Origin: Burkholderiaceae bacterium
Lineage (GTDB): Bacteria; Pseudomonadota; Gammaproteobacteria; Burkholderiales; Burkholderiaceae_C
NCBI GenBank assembly: GCA_919902775.1
Contig: CAKKRJ010000001.1
Span: 56,156-120,155 of the forward strand
Direction of reading: 5' to 3'
Length of the DNA: 64,000 nt
Under the pieces are notes generated by a model. That model made no database searches. It was not told the DNA's origin and worked only from the letters and a program-made list of their open reading frames with translations. Numbering within the stretch: position 1 is the stretch's first letter; every line of letters begins with the position of its first letter. Made by a program: the position numbers and the translations under genes. Positions 1 to 9,070 of this stretch are shown piece by piece.

Positions 1-32
<32 letters not shown>

Positions 33-47
33 TGGGGGGGAGAATTG

Positions 48-72
48 AAAAAGCGGCTTTCGCCGCTTTTTT
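48..72. terminator. Bidirectional rho-independent terminator
   Basis: A-rich arm plus GCGGC (48-57), loop TTTC, then GCCGC plus a T run (62-72). The arms are perfectly complementary, with A5 on one side and T6 on the other, so it could stop transcription in either direction. It lies beyond the 3' end of fabI; which gene it serves on the left is outside the window. Confidence 0.75.
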
Positions 73-88
73 CATGTTCAGAGAATGC

Positions 89-154
89 TTCGGCCACAGG
101 GGCGGCCTCCCACAAAAACCGGGAACCTTGTAGGAGCGCGCCCCCGCGCGCGAA
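89..154. repeat. REP-type repeat, one inverted pair
   Basis: Two hairpin units in opposite orientation. The unit ending CTCCCAC (89-113) has a GGCC..GGCC type stem. The unit beginning GTAGGAG (130-154) has a GCGCG/CGCGC stem and ends CGAA. Both match the units of the array at 30262-30427 with few changes. They resemble the REP/BIME elements known from Pseudomonas and relatives, which start GTGGGAG and end CGAA around a GC hairpin. They are non-coding and lie downstream of fabI. Confidence 0.75.
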
Positions 155-199
155 TGCGCCTTTCATCATCCGGGGCGTCGCCAAGCTGCTTGAAAGTTA

Positions 200-284
200 G
201 CCCGAGAGAAGGCGGGCGCTGAACCGGGCGATTTGGCGAGCGAAGCGAGTTATGAGCCCGGGCAGCGCCCGCCTTTTCTCGGGC
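200..284. repeat. 85-bp palindromic element, 22-bp arms
   Basis: Arms 200-221 and 263-284 are inverted copies with one mismatch; the left arm begins GCCCGAGAGAAGG. Inside them CCGGGC (224-229) pairs with GCCCGG (256-261), leaving an apical loop of about 26 bases. As RNA this would be a long hairpin just downstream of fabI on the minus strand. It could be a MITE-like or REP-like dispersed element or a 3'-end stabiliser. No coding potential is seen. 285-338 holds nothing recognisable. Confidence 0.6.
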
Positions 285-338
285 GGCCTATGGAAAAGCA
301 GGGTCCGGGCTTAACAAATCGCAGCCTAAGAAAATGCA

Positions 339-1154
339 TCAAGCCGCAGCCGCTGGCTCCGCAATCCCGCCCACCACCTGGCTGAAACCACCGTCCACAT
401 ACGTGATTTCTGCGGTCACGCCTGCTGCCAAATCGCTCAGCAAAAACGCGGACACATTGCCCACGTCTTCGATGGTCACGTTGCGGCGGATGGGTGACGC
501 CTCGGCCACCACTGACAAAATTTTGCCAAAGCCCTTGATGCCGCTGGCGGCCAGGGTTTTGATCGGGCCGGCTGAGATGCCGTTGGCGCGCAGGCCGCGG
601 TTCTGGTTGCCCAGTGACTCGGCCAGATAGCGCACCGAGGCCTCCAGGCTGGCTTTGGCCAAGCCCATGGTGTTGTAGTTGGGCACGGTGCGGATGGCGC
701 CCAGATACGTCAGGGTCAACACGGCCGCTTTGTCGTTCAGGTAGGGCAGGGCCGCTTTGGCCATGGCGGGGAAGCTGTAGGCGCTGATGTCGTGCGCGAT
801 TTTGAAGCCTTCGCGTGACAGACCGTCCAGAAAATCTCCGGCGATGGCTTCACGCGGTGCATAGCCGATGGCGTGCACAAAACCGTCGAACTTGGGCCAG
901 ATGGCCGACAGGTCGATGAACAGCTTTTCAATTTGTTCATCGCTGCCCACGTCGCAATCGAAAATCAGTTGGGAGCCAAAGTCGGCAGCGAATTCGGTGA
1001 TGCGGTCCTTGAAGCGCTCGCCCACATAGCTGAAAGCCAGCTCGGCGCCTTGCTCGTGGCAGGCCTTGGCAATGCCGTACGCGATGGAGCGGTTGGATAA
1101 CACGCCGGTGATCAACAGCTTTTTACCCGACAGAAATCCTGTTTTTGCAGTCAT
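339..1154 (-). CDS. fabI: Enoyl-[acyl-carrier-protein] reductase (NADH) FabI
   Basis: Catalyses the last reductive step of each fatty-acid elongation cycle, reducing trans-2-enoyl-ACP with NADH in the cytoplasm. The 271-residue protein is a short-chain dehydrogenase of the FabI type. The nucleotide-binding segment [13 protein letters not shown] is at 17-29, and the Y-x6-K pair is at Tyr160 and Lys167 within NYNTMGLAK, with Tyr150 just before. The start at 1154 is preceded by AGGAG at good spacing; an in-frame upstream start at 1205 would add 17 unrelated residues. It is divergent from yejA with only 37 bases between starts, so the promoters must overlap the neighbouring coding ends. Confidence 0.96.
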   Translation of the reverse strand: MTAKTGFLSGKKLLITGVLSNRSIAYGIAKACHEQGAELAFSYVGERFKDRITEFAADFGSQLIFDCDVGSDEQIEKLFIDLSAIWPKFDGFVHAIGYAPREAIAGDFLDGLSREGFKIAHDISAYSFPAMAKAALPYLNDKAAVLTLTYLGAIRTVPNYNTMGLAKASLEASVRYLAESLGNQNRGLRANGISAGPIKTLAASGIKGFGKILSVVAEASPIRRNVTIEDVGNVSAFLLSDLAAGVTAEITYVDGGFSQVVGGIAEPAAAA

Positions 1155-1191
1155 GCCTTCAACTCCTGAAAAATATGGGCAGAATTGTCGC

Positions 1192-3072
1192 ATGCGAAGA
1201 CCCATGGCCCGATTTTGGACAAACTGTTGGCTGGCCCTTGGGTTGGGGATGACGGGCCACGCATGGGCGGCCCATGCCTATGCCCAGTTTGGCGACATCC
1301 GGTACCCCGCCGGGTTTGCGCATTTTTCTTATGTGAATCCCGCTGCACCCAAAGGCGGCGAGATCGTGCTGGTGCCGCCGACGCGGCAGTCCAACTTCGA
1401 CAAGTACAACCCCTTCACCCTCAAGGGCAGTGCGCCACCGGCCATGCTGGGCATGGTGTTTGACACCTTGCTGGCGGGCAACATGGACGAGCCCACCACC
1501 GCTTATGGCTTGCTGGCCTCAGACATTCAGGTGGCACCTGACCGCATGTCGGTGACTTTCCTGATCCATCCCCGGGCGCGCTTTCATAACGGGGACCCGG
1601 TGCTGGCGGCCGATGTGCGCCATTCGTTTGAACGCCTGGTCAGCCCACAGGCCGCGCCGCAGTACCGCACGTATTTTGGGGAAGTGAAAGCCGCCACCGT
1701 GTTGGGTGAGCGCAGCATCCGTTTTGATTTTGTCCGGCCCAACAGCGAACTGCCGTTGATCGTGGGCGGCTTGCCGGTGTTCAGCCACAAGTGGGGCTTG
1801 CAAGGCGGCACGCACAAGCCGCTGGACCAGATGGTCATGGACATCCCCATCGCATCAGGCCCTTACCGCATCGGGCCCGTGCAGTTCGGCAAAGACATCA
1901 CTTATGTGCGTGACCCGGCTTATTGGGCCAAAGACCTGAACGTGCGCAAGGGGCTGTTCAATTTTGACCGCATCACCTACAAAATTTACAAAGACAGCAC
2001 GGCGCAGTTGGAGGCCTTCAAGGCCGGCGAGTTCGATTACATGCAGTCCTTTGTGGCGCGTGAATGGGCCAGGGCTTACACCGGCCGGGCGTTTGAGCGC
2101 GGTGAATTGATCAAGGCCGAGTTGCCCCACGGCAATGCGGGGGACTTTCAGGGCTTTTTGTTCAACTTGCGGCGCGACAAGTTCAAAGATGTGCGGGTGC
2201 GTCAGGCCATTGCTTTGGCGATGGATTTTGAATGGCTCAACCGCCAGTTGTTCTACAACGCCTACAGCCGTGTGCGTGGCTATTTTGTGGCCAGCGATTT
2301 TGAAGCCAAGGGCCGACCCGGTCCCGAAGAGCTGGCTTTGTTGACGCCTTTGCGGGCCCGGTTGCCCGCAGCTGTATTCGATCAGGCGGTACCGCAGCCC
2401 CCTCAAACCGAACTGGCTGCGGACTCGGGCCACACCTTGCGCGACCATCTGCGCCAAGCCCGCGATTTGCTCCAAGACGCCGGCTGGAGTTACCGCGATG
2501 GCGCTTTGCGCAACGCCAGTGGCGAGGCTTTGGCCATTGAATTTTTGGACAACTCGGGTTCCATGGGGCGCGTGGTCACGCCCTTTGCCAAAAACCTGGA
2601 AAAGCTGGGTATCCAGGTCCAATACAAAGTGATCGACTTCGCTTTGCTGCAAAAGCGCATGGACGTGTTTGACTTTGACATCATCAGCAACCGCTCCGTT
2701 GGCAGTGAAGCCCCTGGCTCCGAATTGCTGGAGCGTTTTGGCTCCAAGTCAGCCAACGTGGAAGGCTCTGGCAATGTGCTGGGCCTGAAAGATCCGGCCG
2801 TTGATGCGCTGCTGGACAAGGTGGTGAGCGCCACCACCCGGCCCGAACTCGTGGCCAGCTTGCGGGCGTTGGACCGGGTGTTGCGTCACGGCCATTACGT
2901 GGTGCCGCACTGGTACGGTGCGGTGCACCGGGTGTCCTGGCGCGCTGCAGCCTTTGCACGCCCCGCCAATTTGCCGCGTTATTACCAACCCGAGGCCTTG
3001 GTCACCATGGTGTGGTGGTCCAGGTCGGTGGACGGGGCAACGGCGGCCACCGCCGTCAAGAAAGGCCCCTGA
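1192..3072 (+). CDS. yejA: Periplasmic peptide-binding protein of ABC importer, YejA-like
   Basis: Extracellular solute-binding protein, family 5 (626 residues), the receptor of the YejABEF importer, which in enterobacteria takes up microcin C and short peptides. The N-terminus ([11 protein letters not shown]...GHAWA) is a signal peptide with a probable cut near residue 25. The mature start [14 protein letters not shown] and the following [10 protein letters not shown] are typical of YejA. The start at 1192 was chosen because it gives a complete signal peptide; 1204 is an alternative. The longer reading frame from 1066 would run antisense through the fabI start and is rejected. It is followed 3 bases later by yejB. 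Confidence 0.9.
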   Translation: MRRPMARFWTNCWLALGLGMTGHAWAAHAYAQFGDIRYPAGFAHFSYVNPAAPKGGEIVLVPPTRQSNFDKYNPFTLKGSAPPAMLGMVFDTLLAGNMDEPTTAYGLLASDIQVAPDRMSVTFLIHPRARFHNGDPVLAADVRHSFERLVSPQAAPQYRTYFGEVKAATVLGERSIRFDFVRPNSELPLIVGGLPVFSHKWGLQGGTHKPLDQMVMDIPIASGPYRIGPVQFGKDITYVRDPAYWAKDLNVRKGLFNFDRITYKIYKDSTAQLEAFKAGEFDYMQSFVAREWARAYTGRAFERGELIKAELPHGNAGDFQGFLFNLRRDKFKDVRVRQAIALAMDFEWLNRQLFYNAYSRVRGYFVASDFEAKGRPGPEELALLTPLRARLPAAVFDQAVPQPPQTELAADSGHTLRDHLRQARDLLQDAGWSYRDGALRNASGEALAIEFLDNSGSMGRVVTPFAKNLEKLGIQVQYKVIDFALLQKRMDVFDFDIISNRSVGSEAPGSELLERFGSKSANVEGSGNVLGLKDPAVDALLDKVVSATTRPELVASLRALDRVLRHGHYVVPHWYGAVHRVSWRAAAFARPANLPRYYQPEALVTMVWWSRSVDGATAATAVKKGP

Positions 3073-3075
3073 GCC

Positions 3076-4113
3076 ATGCTGGCCTACATTCTCAAACGCT
3101 TGCTGCTGATGGTCCCGACCCTGTTCGGGGTGTTGCTGATGACCTTTGTGGTGATTCAGTTTGTGCCAGGGGGGCCGGTGGAGCAAATGGTGGCTCAGCT
3201 GCAAGGGCGCGATACCGGCGGGGAGGGGGCTGCAGCTGCGGGCAGTGGTTATCGGGGGCGCCAAGGTGTGGATGCGGCCCGCATTGCCGAGATCAAAACG
3301 CTCTATGGGTTTGACAAGCCGCCCGTAGAGCGCTTCGGGATGATGCTCAAGCAGTTTGTGCAATTTGATCTGGGCAAAAGCTTTTTCTACCCCAAAGACG
3401 TCTGGAGCCTGATCCAGGAAAAGTTGCCGGTTTCCATCAGCCTGGGGCTGTGGACGTTTTTTTTGAGCTATCTCGTTTCGGTGCCCTTGGGCATTGCCAA
3501 AGCGGTGCGGGCGGGCTCGCGCTTTGACACATTGACCAGTTTGCTGGTGCTGGTGGGCTATGCCATTCCGGGCTTTGTGCTGGGCGTGGCCTTGCTGGTG
3601 GTCTTTGGCGGGCAGCTGCAGTGGTTTCCGCTGCGCGGGCTGACCTCGTCCAACTGGGAGCAGCTCAGCTGGGGTGCCCGGGTGGTGGATTATTTGTGGC
3701 ACATCGCCTTGCCCGTCACGGCCAGTGTCTTGGGCTCGTTTGCGGTCATCACCATGCTGACCAAGAACGCGTTTCTGGAAGAAATCCGCAAGCAATACGT
3801 GCTCACGGCCCGGGCCAAAGGCCTGAGCGAAAACCGGGTGCTGTACCGCCATGTCATGCGCAATGCCTTGATTCCGCTGGTCACGGGTTTTCCGGCCGCC
3901 TTCATTGGCGCGTTTTTCACGGGCTCCTTGCTGATTGAAACCCTGTTCTCGCTCGATGGCCTGGGCTTGCTCAGTTACGAGGCGGTCATCCGGCGCGATT
4001 ACCCGGTGGTGCTGGGCACCTTGTATTTGTTCACGCTGATCGGGCTGGTGACCAAGCTCGTCAGCGACCTTTGTTATCTGTGGGTGGACCCGCGTGTGAA
4101 GTTTGATCAATGA
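3076..4113 (+). CDS. yejB: ABC transporter permease YejB
   Basis: Inner-membrane permease (345 residues) of the oligopeptide/microcin C type importer, pairing with YejE. It begins with a membrane helix (MLAYILKRLLLMVPTLFG), then a periplasmic loop, then a helical core. The cytoplasmic EAA loop that docks on the ATPase is seen as YVLTARAKGLSENRVLYRH. It has a usual DppB-like length. The start lies 3 bases after the yejA stop, and the 3' end overlaps yejE by 4 bases, which implies translational coupling. Confidence 0.93.
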   Translation: MLAYILKRLLLMVPTLFGVLLMTFVVIQFVPGGPVEQMVAQLQGRDTGGEGAAAAGSGYRGRQGVDAARIAEIKTLYGFDKPPVERFGMMLKQFVQFDLGKSFFYPKDVWSLIQEKLPVSISLGLWTFFLSYLVSVPLGIAKAVRAGSRFDTLTSLLVLVGYAIPGFVLGVALLVVFGGQLQWFPLRGLTSSNWEQLSWGARVVDYLWHIALPVTASVLGSFAVITMLTKNAFLEEIRKQYVLTARAKGLSENRVLYRHVMRNALIPLVTGFPAAFIGAFFTGSLLIETLFSLDGLGLLSYEAVIRRDYPVVLGTLYLFTLIGLVTKLVSDLCYLWVDPRVKFDQ

Positions 4114-5165
4114 CCGCCGTGCCGTTTTCTTCTTTGCCTGCGCAGGTCTCGCCTTCGGCCCGGGCCTGGCAGCGTTTCAAGCGCAACCGCCTCGGGTTGG
4201 GCAGCCTGATTGTTTTTGTGACGCTGTTCATCCTCAGCCTGGGGGCCGAGTTTTTGTCCAATGACAAGCCCTTGGTGGTGCGTTTTGAGGGGCAGTGGTA
4301 TTTCCCGGTGGTGCAGACCCTGCCCGAAAAAGTGTTTGGCGGTGATTTTGAAACGCCAGCCGATTACCTGGATCCGTTCATCCAGCAGCAAATGCACCAA
4401 GGCGGCAACTGGGCCGTGCAAGCCCCCAACCCTTACCACCACAGCACGCTCGATTACTTTGCGCCCTTGCCCAACCCGGCGCCGCCCTCGGCCCGCAATG
4501 TGCTGGGAACCGATGACCGGGGGCGCGATGTGTTGGCCCGCTTGCTCTACGGGTTTCGGGTTTCGGTGCTGTTTGCGTTGGCCCTGACGCTTTTTGGTGT
4601 GTTGCTGGGGGTGTTGACCGGGGCGGTGCAGGGCTTCTTTGTGGGCAAGACCGATCTGGTGTTCCAGCGTTTCATTGAAATCTGGAGCGCCATGCCCGAG
4701 CTGTATTTGTTGATCATCTTCTCCGCGGTGTTTGAGCCCAGTGTGGGTTTGTTGCTGGTGCTGCTCAGTCTGTTTGGCTGGATGGGCCTGTCCGACTATG
4801 TGCGGGCCGAGTTTCTGCGCAACCGACAACTCGACTACGTCAAATCGGCCCGGGCGCTGGGCCTGGGGCATTGGCAAATCATGTGGCGCCATGTGCTGCC
4901 CAACAGCATGACGCCGGTGGTGACTTTCTTGCCCTTTCGCATGAGCGGTGCGATTTTGGCGTTGACTTCGCTGGATTTTCTGGGCTTGGGGGTGCCGCCC
5001 GGCACGCCTTCTTTGGGTGAGTTGCTGGCCCAGGGCAAGAACAACATTGACGCTTGGTGGATTTCGATCTCCACCTTTGGCGTGCTGGTGGTGACCTTGC
5101 TGCTTTTGACCTTCATGGGCGATGCCTTGCGCGATGCCCTGGACCCCCGAAAGGCGGATGCATGA
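4110..5165 (+). CDS. yejE: ABC transporter permease YejE
   Basis: Second permease of the importer (351 residues, DppC-like). A cytoplasmic N-terminus carries RAWQRFKRNRLGLGSL and leads into helix 1. A long periplasmic segment precedes the signature GTDDRGRDVLARLLYG, and the EAA loop is YVKSARALGLGHWQIMWRH. Its ATG overlaps the yejB stop (ATGA) and its own stop overlaps the yejF start (ATGA), so yejB, yejE and yejF form a tightly coupled unit. Confidence 0.93.
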   Translation: MTAVPFSSLPAQVSPSARAWQRFKRNRLGLGSLIVFVTLFILSLGAEFLSNDKPLVVRFEGQWYFPVVQTLPEKVFGGDFETPADYLDPFIQQQMHQGGNWAVQAPNPYHHSTLDYFAPLPNPAPPSARNVLGTDDRGRDVLARLLYGFRVSVLFALALTLFGVLLGVLTGAVQGFFVGKTDLVFQRFIEIWSAMPELYLLIIFSAVFEPSVGLLLVLLSLFGWMGLSDYVRAEFLRNRQLDYVKSARALGLGHWQIMWRHVLPNSMTPVVTFLPFRMSGAILALTSLDFLGLGVPPGTPSLGELLAQGKNNIDAWWISISTFGVLVVTLLLLTFMGDALRDALDPRKADA

Positions 5166-6772
5166 ACACCCCGCAGCCGTCACCTTTGCTGGAGTTGAAA
5201 GACCTGCGTGTGGCCTTTGCCGGACAGGCGGTGGTGCAGGGCGTCAATCTGCGCATTCAGGCCGGGGAGCGCGTGGCCCTGGTCGGCGAGTCGGGGTCGG
5301 GCAAGTCGGTCACGGCCCTGTCGGTGCTGCGCTTGCTGGAGTCGGCCCAACTCAGCGGGCAGGTGCTGTGGCAAGGTCGGGATTTGTTGCAACAGTCGTC
5401 CGCCGAGATGCAGCGCATCCGGGGCGACGAGATCGCCATGATCTTTCAGGAACCGATGACCGCGCTCAACCCCCTGATGACGGTGGGTCAGCAGATTTCA
5501 GAAGTTCTGCAGCTCAAAAAAGGGCTGCCCCGTCGCGATGCCGACAGCCGCGCCGTGCAGTTGCTGCAAGAAACCGGCATCGACGACCCGCAGCGCCGCT
5601 TTGGCACCTACCCGCACCAACTGTCGGGCGGGCAACGTCAGCGCGCCATGATGGCCATGGCCTTGGCCTCCGAGCCCAAGCTGTTGCTGGCCGACGAACC
5701 CACCACCGCGCTGGACGCCAGCTTGCGCTTGCAAATGCTGAATTTGTTGGCTGACTTGCAGCAAAAAACGGGCATGGCGGTGTTGTTGATCACCCACGAC
5801 CTGGCCTTGGTCCGCCATTTTGCCCAGCGGGTGGCGGTCATGGAAAAGGGGCATTTGGTGGAGCAGGGCAGTTTGAGTGCCGTGTTTCAGAAGCCAGAGC
5901 ATCCCTACACGCAAAGGCTGCTTGACAGCCGGCCCAGTCGGGAGGGCCTGGTGCCAGCCGATGCCGCTTCGGCCAAGCCCCTGCTGGAGGCCCGGGGCTT
6001 GCAGGTGCGTTACCCCATGGCCGTGCCCGGTTTTCGTGGCTGGTTTCAAAAACACCATTTCACGGCCGTGCACGAGGCCGATTTCAGTCTCGCGCCGGGC
6101 ACCACCTTGGGCGTGATGGGTGAGTCGGGTTCGGGCAAGTCCAGCCTGGCGCAGGCCGTGTTGGGTTTGATCCCTTTCACGGGTGCGCTGTCCTTTGGCG
6201 GCCAGACCTGGCAAAACGCGCCCGCACGCGACAAGGCCTTGCGGCGGCGTGTGCAGGTGGTTTTTCAAGACCCTTATGGCAGCCTTTCGCCGCGCATGAC
6301 GGTGGGCGAGATTGTTTCCGAAGGCTTGCGCTTGCACCAACCCCAAGCGTCCGAGCGCGAGGTGGAGGCCCGCGTGGTGGCCACTTTGGCCGAGGTGGGG
6401 CTGAGCACCGCGGATTTCCCGGATTTGCTCAACCGCTACCCCCATGCATTTTCGGGTGGACAAAGACAGCGCATCGCGCTGGCCCGTGCCTTGGTGGTGG
6501 ACCCCGATGTGCTGGTGCTGGACGAGCCGACCAGCGCGCTGGATGTGACGGTGCAAAAACAAATCCTGAAATTGCTGCAGGATTTGCAGAAAAAACGCGG
6601 CATCGCCTATTTGTTGATCACCCACGACATCGACGTCTTGCGGGCCATGGCGCACCAGGTCCTGGTGTTGCAGGCGGGGGCCATCAGGGAGGCTGGGCCT
6701 GCCGATCAGGTGTTGCATGAACCCCGGCACGCCTACACCCGCAGTTTGCTGGCCGCCTTTCCAAATGCGTGA
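5162..6772 (+). CDS. yejF: ABC transporter ATPase YejF, two fused nucleotide-binding domains
   Basis: Powers the YejABE importer. The 536-residue protein contains two full ATPase domains. Each has a Walker A motif GESGSGKS (first at 42-49), a signature (LSGGQRQRAMM and FSGGQRQRIAL) and a Walker B motif (LLLADEPTTALD and VLVLDEPTSALD), plus the switch histidine in LLITHD. The duplicated form is normal for YejF. The ATG at 5162 overlaps the yejE stop; the in-frame start at 5054 would lie inside yejE and is rejected. It is the last gene of the unit, before the hairpin at 6860. Confidence 0.95.
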   Translation: MNTPQPSPLLELKDLRVAFAGQAVVQGVNLRIQAGERVALVGESGSGKSVTALSVLRLLESAQLSGQVLWQGRDLLQQSSAEMQRIRGDEIAMIFQEPMTALNPLMTVGQQISEVLQLKKGLPRRDADSRAVQLLQETGIDDPQRRFGTYPHQLSGGQRQRAMMAMALASEPKLLLADEPTTALDASLRLQMLNLLADLQQKTGMAVLLITHDLALVRHFAQRVAVMEKGHLVEQGSLSAVFQKPEHPYTQRLLDSRPSREGLVPADAASAKPLLEARGLQVRYPMAVPGFRGWFQKHHFTAVHEADFSLAPGTTLGVMGESGSGKSSLAQAVLGLIPFTGALSFGGQTWQNAPARDKALRRRVQVVFQDPYGSLSPRMTVGEIVSEGLRLHQPQASEREVEARVVATLAEVGLSTADFPDLLNRYPHAFSGGQRQRIALARALVVDPDVLVLDEPTSALDVTVQKQILKLLQDLQKKRGIAYLLITHDIDVLRAMAHQVLVLQAGAIREAGPADQVLHEPRHAYTRSLLAAFPNA

Positions 6773-6859
6773 GTCCATTCGCGGCAAACTGGGCCGTGTT
6801 TTCCTTCAAAATCACGCACTTAGCACATTTTTCGGCTAGAATACCGGCTTCACGACCAA

Positions 6860-6889
6860 ACGGGCGGGTTTTCACCGCCCGTTTTTTTT
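6860..6889 (+). terminator. Strong terminator or leader attenuator before rimP
   Basis: CGGGCGG (6861-6867), loop GTTTTCA, CCGCCCG (6875-6881), then eight T. It could end the yej transcript. A -10-like TAGAAT at 6837-6842 lies just upstream, without a clear -35. If that promoter is real the hairpin sits in the rimP-nusA-infB leader and could act as an attenuator. Confidence 0.75.
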
Positions 6890-6926
6890 GGGTCTTTCTT
6901 TTTTAACATTGATATTTCTACGCTCT

Positions 6927-7490
6927 GTGGCATTGCAGCAAATTGTTCAAGAAACCGTGACCGGCCTGGGCTATGACCTGGTTGAGATTGACCGCACAGC
7001 GGGCGGTTTGTTGCGCATCACCATCGACTGGCCGTGGCTGCCCGGCACAGAGCTGTTCATCAATGTGGAAGACTGCGAAAAAGTCAACCGACAACTCCAG
7101 TTTGCTCTGGAAGTGGATGGCGTGACCTACAACCGGCTGGAGGTGTCCTCCCCCGGCATTGACCGCCCCTTGCGGCATGAAAAAGATTTTGAGCGCTTTG
7201 TTGGTGAGTTGATCGACATCACCCTCAAGGCCCCCATGGGTGAAAACGCAGCCGGTCTGGTCAGTGCCAGTCGCAAGAAGTTTCGCGGCACCCTCGAGCG
7301 AACCGCCAACGGCGAAGGCTGGCAAATCGTCTGGAGCGATGCCCTTGCAGTCAAGCCCGGTCAAAGAATCAGTAAAAAACGTGCCCCAGCGCCCTTGCAT
7401 GCGTTGGGTTTCACTTTGGACGAGTTGCGCGAGGCCCGTTTGGCGCCCGTGGTGGATTTCAAAGGGCGCAAGCCAAAGGTTGAAGCCTGA
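6927..7490 (+). CDS. rimP: Ribosome maturation factor RimP
   Basis: Needed for maturation of the 30S subunit in the cytoplasm. The 187-residue protein has the family N-terminus (ALQQIVQETVTGLGYDLVEI), the conserved VSSPGIDRPL block and a C-terminal SH3-like part. The start is taken as GTG at 6927 because the family begins exactly there; the ATG at 6888 would add 13 residues encoded by the T tract of the terminator. No good Shine-Dalgarno is seen before the GTG. It is the first gene of the rimP-nusA-infB-rbfA-truB group. Confidence 0.92.
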   Translation: MALQQIVQETVTGLGYDLVEIDRTAGGLLRITIDWPWLPGTELFINVEDCEKVNRQLQFALEVDGVTYNRLEVSSPGIDRPLRHEKDFERFVGELIDITLKAPMGENAAGLVSASRKKFRGTLERTANGEGWQIVWSDALAVKPGQRISKKRAPAPLHALGFTLDELREARLAPVVDFKGRKPKVEA

Positions 7491-7561
7491 CCTGGGTGTC
7501 GGGTTTTGAGCATTTTTATCGGGTCTGAACCGCAGGCCCAGTGGAACAGGAGAGTTAAGTC

Positions 7562-9046
7562 ATGAATCGCGAAATGTTGATGTTGGTCGAAGCCATCTCA
7601 CGTGAAAAGAACGTTGAGCGCGATGTGGTGTTTGGTGCTGTGGAAGCCGCTTTGGCACAGGCCACCAAAAAACTGTATGTCGGCGAAGTGGACATCCGCG
7701 TGGCGGTGGACCGTGACAACGGCAATTACGAAACTTTCCGCCGCTGGCACGTGGTCCCCGATGAGGCCGGTCTGCAATTGCCTGAGCAGGAAATTTTGCT
7801 GTTCGAGGCCAAAGAGCAAATCCCGGACATCGAAGTCGACGAGTACATCGAAGAGCCGATCGAGTCTTTGCCGATTGGCCGCATTGGTGCCATGGCGGCC
7901 AAGCAGGTCATTTTGCAAAAAATCCGCGATGCCGAGCGCGAAATGCTGCTCAACGACTTCATGTCGCGCGGCGAAAAGATCTTTGTCGGCACTGTCAAGC
8001 GCATGGACAAGGGCGACATCATCTGTGAGGCCGGCCGCATTGAAGGCCGTTTGCGTCGCAGCGAAATGATCCCCAAGGAGAACCTGCGCAGTGGCGACCG
8101 TGTGCGCGCCATGATCATGGAAGTGGACCTGACTTTGCGCGGCGCCCCCATCTTGCTGTCGCGTTCAGCGCCTGAGTTCATGATTGAACTCTTCCGTCAA
8201 GAAGTGCCCGAAATTGAGCAAGGTCTGCTGGAAATCAAGACCTGCGCCCGTGACCCTGGCTCACGCGCCAAGATTGCCGTTTTGTCGCACGACAAGCGCG
8301 TCGATCCGATCGGCACCTGCGTGGGTGTCCGCGGCACCCGTGTCAATGCCATCACCAACGAATTGGCCGGCGAGCGCGTCGACATCGTTTTGTGGAGCGA
8401 AGACCCCGCCCAGTTTGTGATCGGCGCTCTGGCGCCCGCCAACGTGCAGTCGATCGTGGTGGACGAAGAAAAGCACGCCATGGATGTGGTGGTGGACGAG
8501 GAAAACCTCGCGATTGCCATCGGTCGTGGCGGTCAGAACGTGCGCCTGGCGTCGGACCTGACCGGTTGGAAAATCAACATCATGGACGCGGCCGAGTCGG
8601 CCCAGAAGCATGCCGAAGAAACCACCGGTATCCGTCAGCTGTTCATGGAAAAGCTCGATGTGGACCAGGAAATCGCCGACATCCTGATTGGCGAAGGTTT
8701 CACCAGCCTGGAAGAAGTGGCCTATGTGCCCATCCAGGAAATGCTGGAGATCGAGAGCTTCGACGAAGACACCATCAACGAGTTGCGCACACGCGCCAAA
8801 GACGCGTTGTTGACCCTTGAAATCGCACGCGAAGAGAGCGTTGAAGACGTCTCTCAGGACCTGCGTGACCTGCCAGGCTTGACGCCTGAGCTGATTTCCA
8901 AGCTGGTTGAAGCGGGTATCCATACCCGTGACGATTTGGCTGACTTGGCCACCGATGAACTGACTGACATCACTGCTCAGACAGCTGAAGAGGCGACCGC
9001 CCTGATCATGAAAGCCCGCGAACATTGGTTCGCAGGCCAGGCTTGA
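7562..9046 (+). CDS. nusA: Transcription termination/antitermination factor NusA
   Basis: Binds RNA polymerase and nascent RNA and controls pausing, termination and antitermination. In the 494 residues the order is an N-terminal polymerase-binding domain (about 1-130), an S1 RNA-binding domain (about 137-200), KH domains (about 230-345, with [14 protein letters not shown] and [14 protein letters not shown]) and two C-terminal helical repeats (about 365-425 and 440-494), as in E. coli. It has a good ribosome site (AGGAGA) before the ATG. It lies 71 bases after rimP and 24 before infB. Confidence 0.96.
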   Translation: MNREMLMLVEAISREKNVERDVVFGAVEAALAQATKKLYVGEVDIRVAVDRDNGNYETFRRWHVVPDEAGLQLPEQEILLFEAKEQIPDIEVDEYIEEPIESLPIGRIGAMAAKQVILQKIRDAEREMLLNDFMSRGEKIFVGTVKRMDKGDIICEAGRIEGRLRRSEMIPKENLRSGDRVRAMIMEVDLTLRGAPILLSRSAPEFMIELFRQEVPEIEQGLLEIKTCARDPGSRAKIAVLSHDKRVDPIGTCVGVRGTRVNAITNELAGERVDIVLWSEDPAQFVIGALAPANVQSIVVDEEKHAMDVVVDEENLAIAIGRGGQNVRLASDLTGWKINIMDAAESAQKHAEETTGIRQLFMEKLDVDQEIADILIGEGFTSLEEVAYVPIQEMLEIESFDEDTINELRTRAKDALLTLEIAREESVEDVSQDLRDLPGLTPELISKLVEAGIHTRDDLADLATDELTDITAQTAEEATALIMKAREHWFAGQA

Positions 9047-9070
9047 TCTGATGGAGGCTTGAACAAAATT

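Noticed and set aside
1066-1191. Upstream extension of yejA
   Set aside because: It would place the start inside fabI on the opposite strand and put 42 unrelated residues before the signal peptide.
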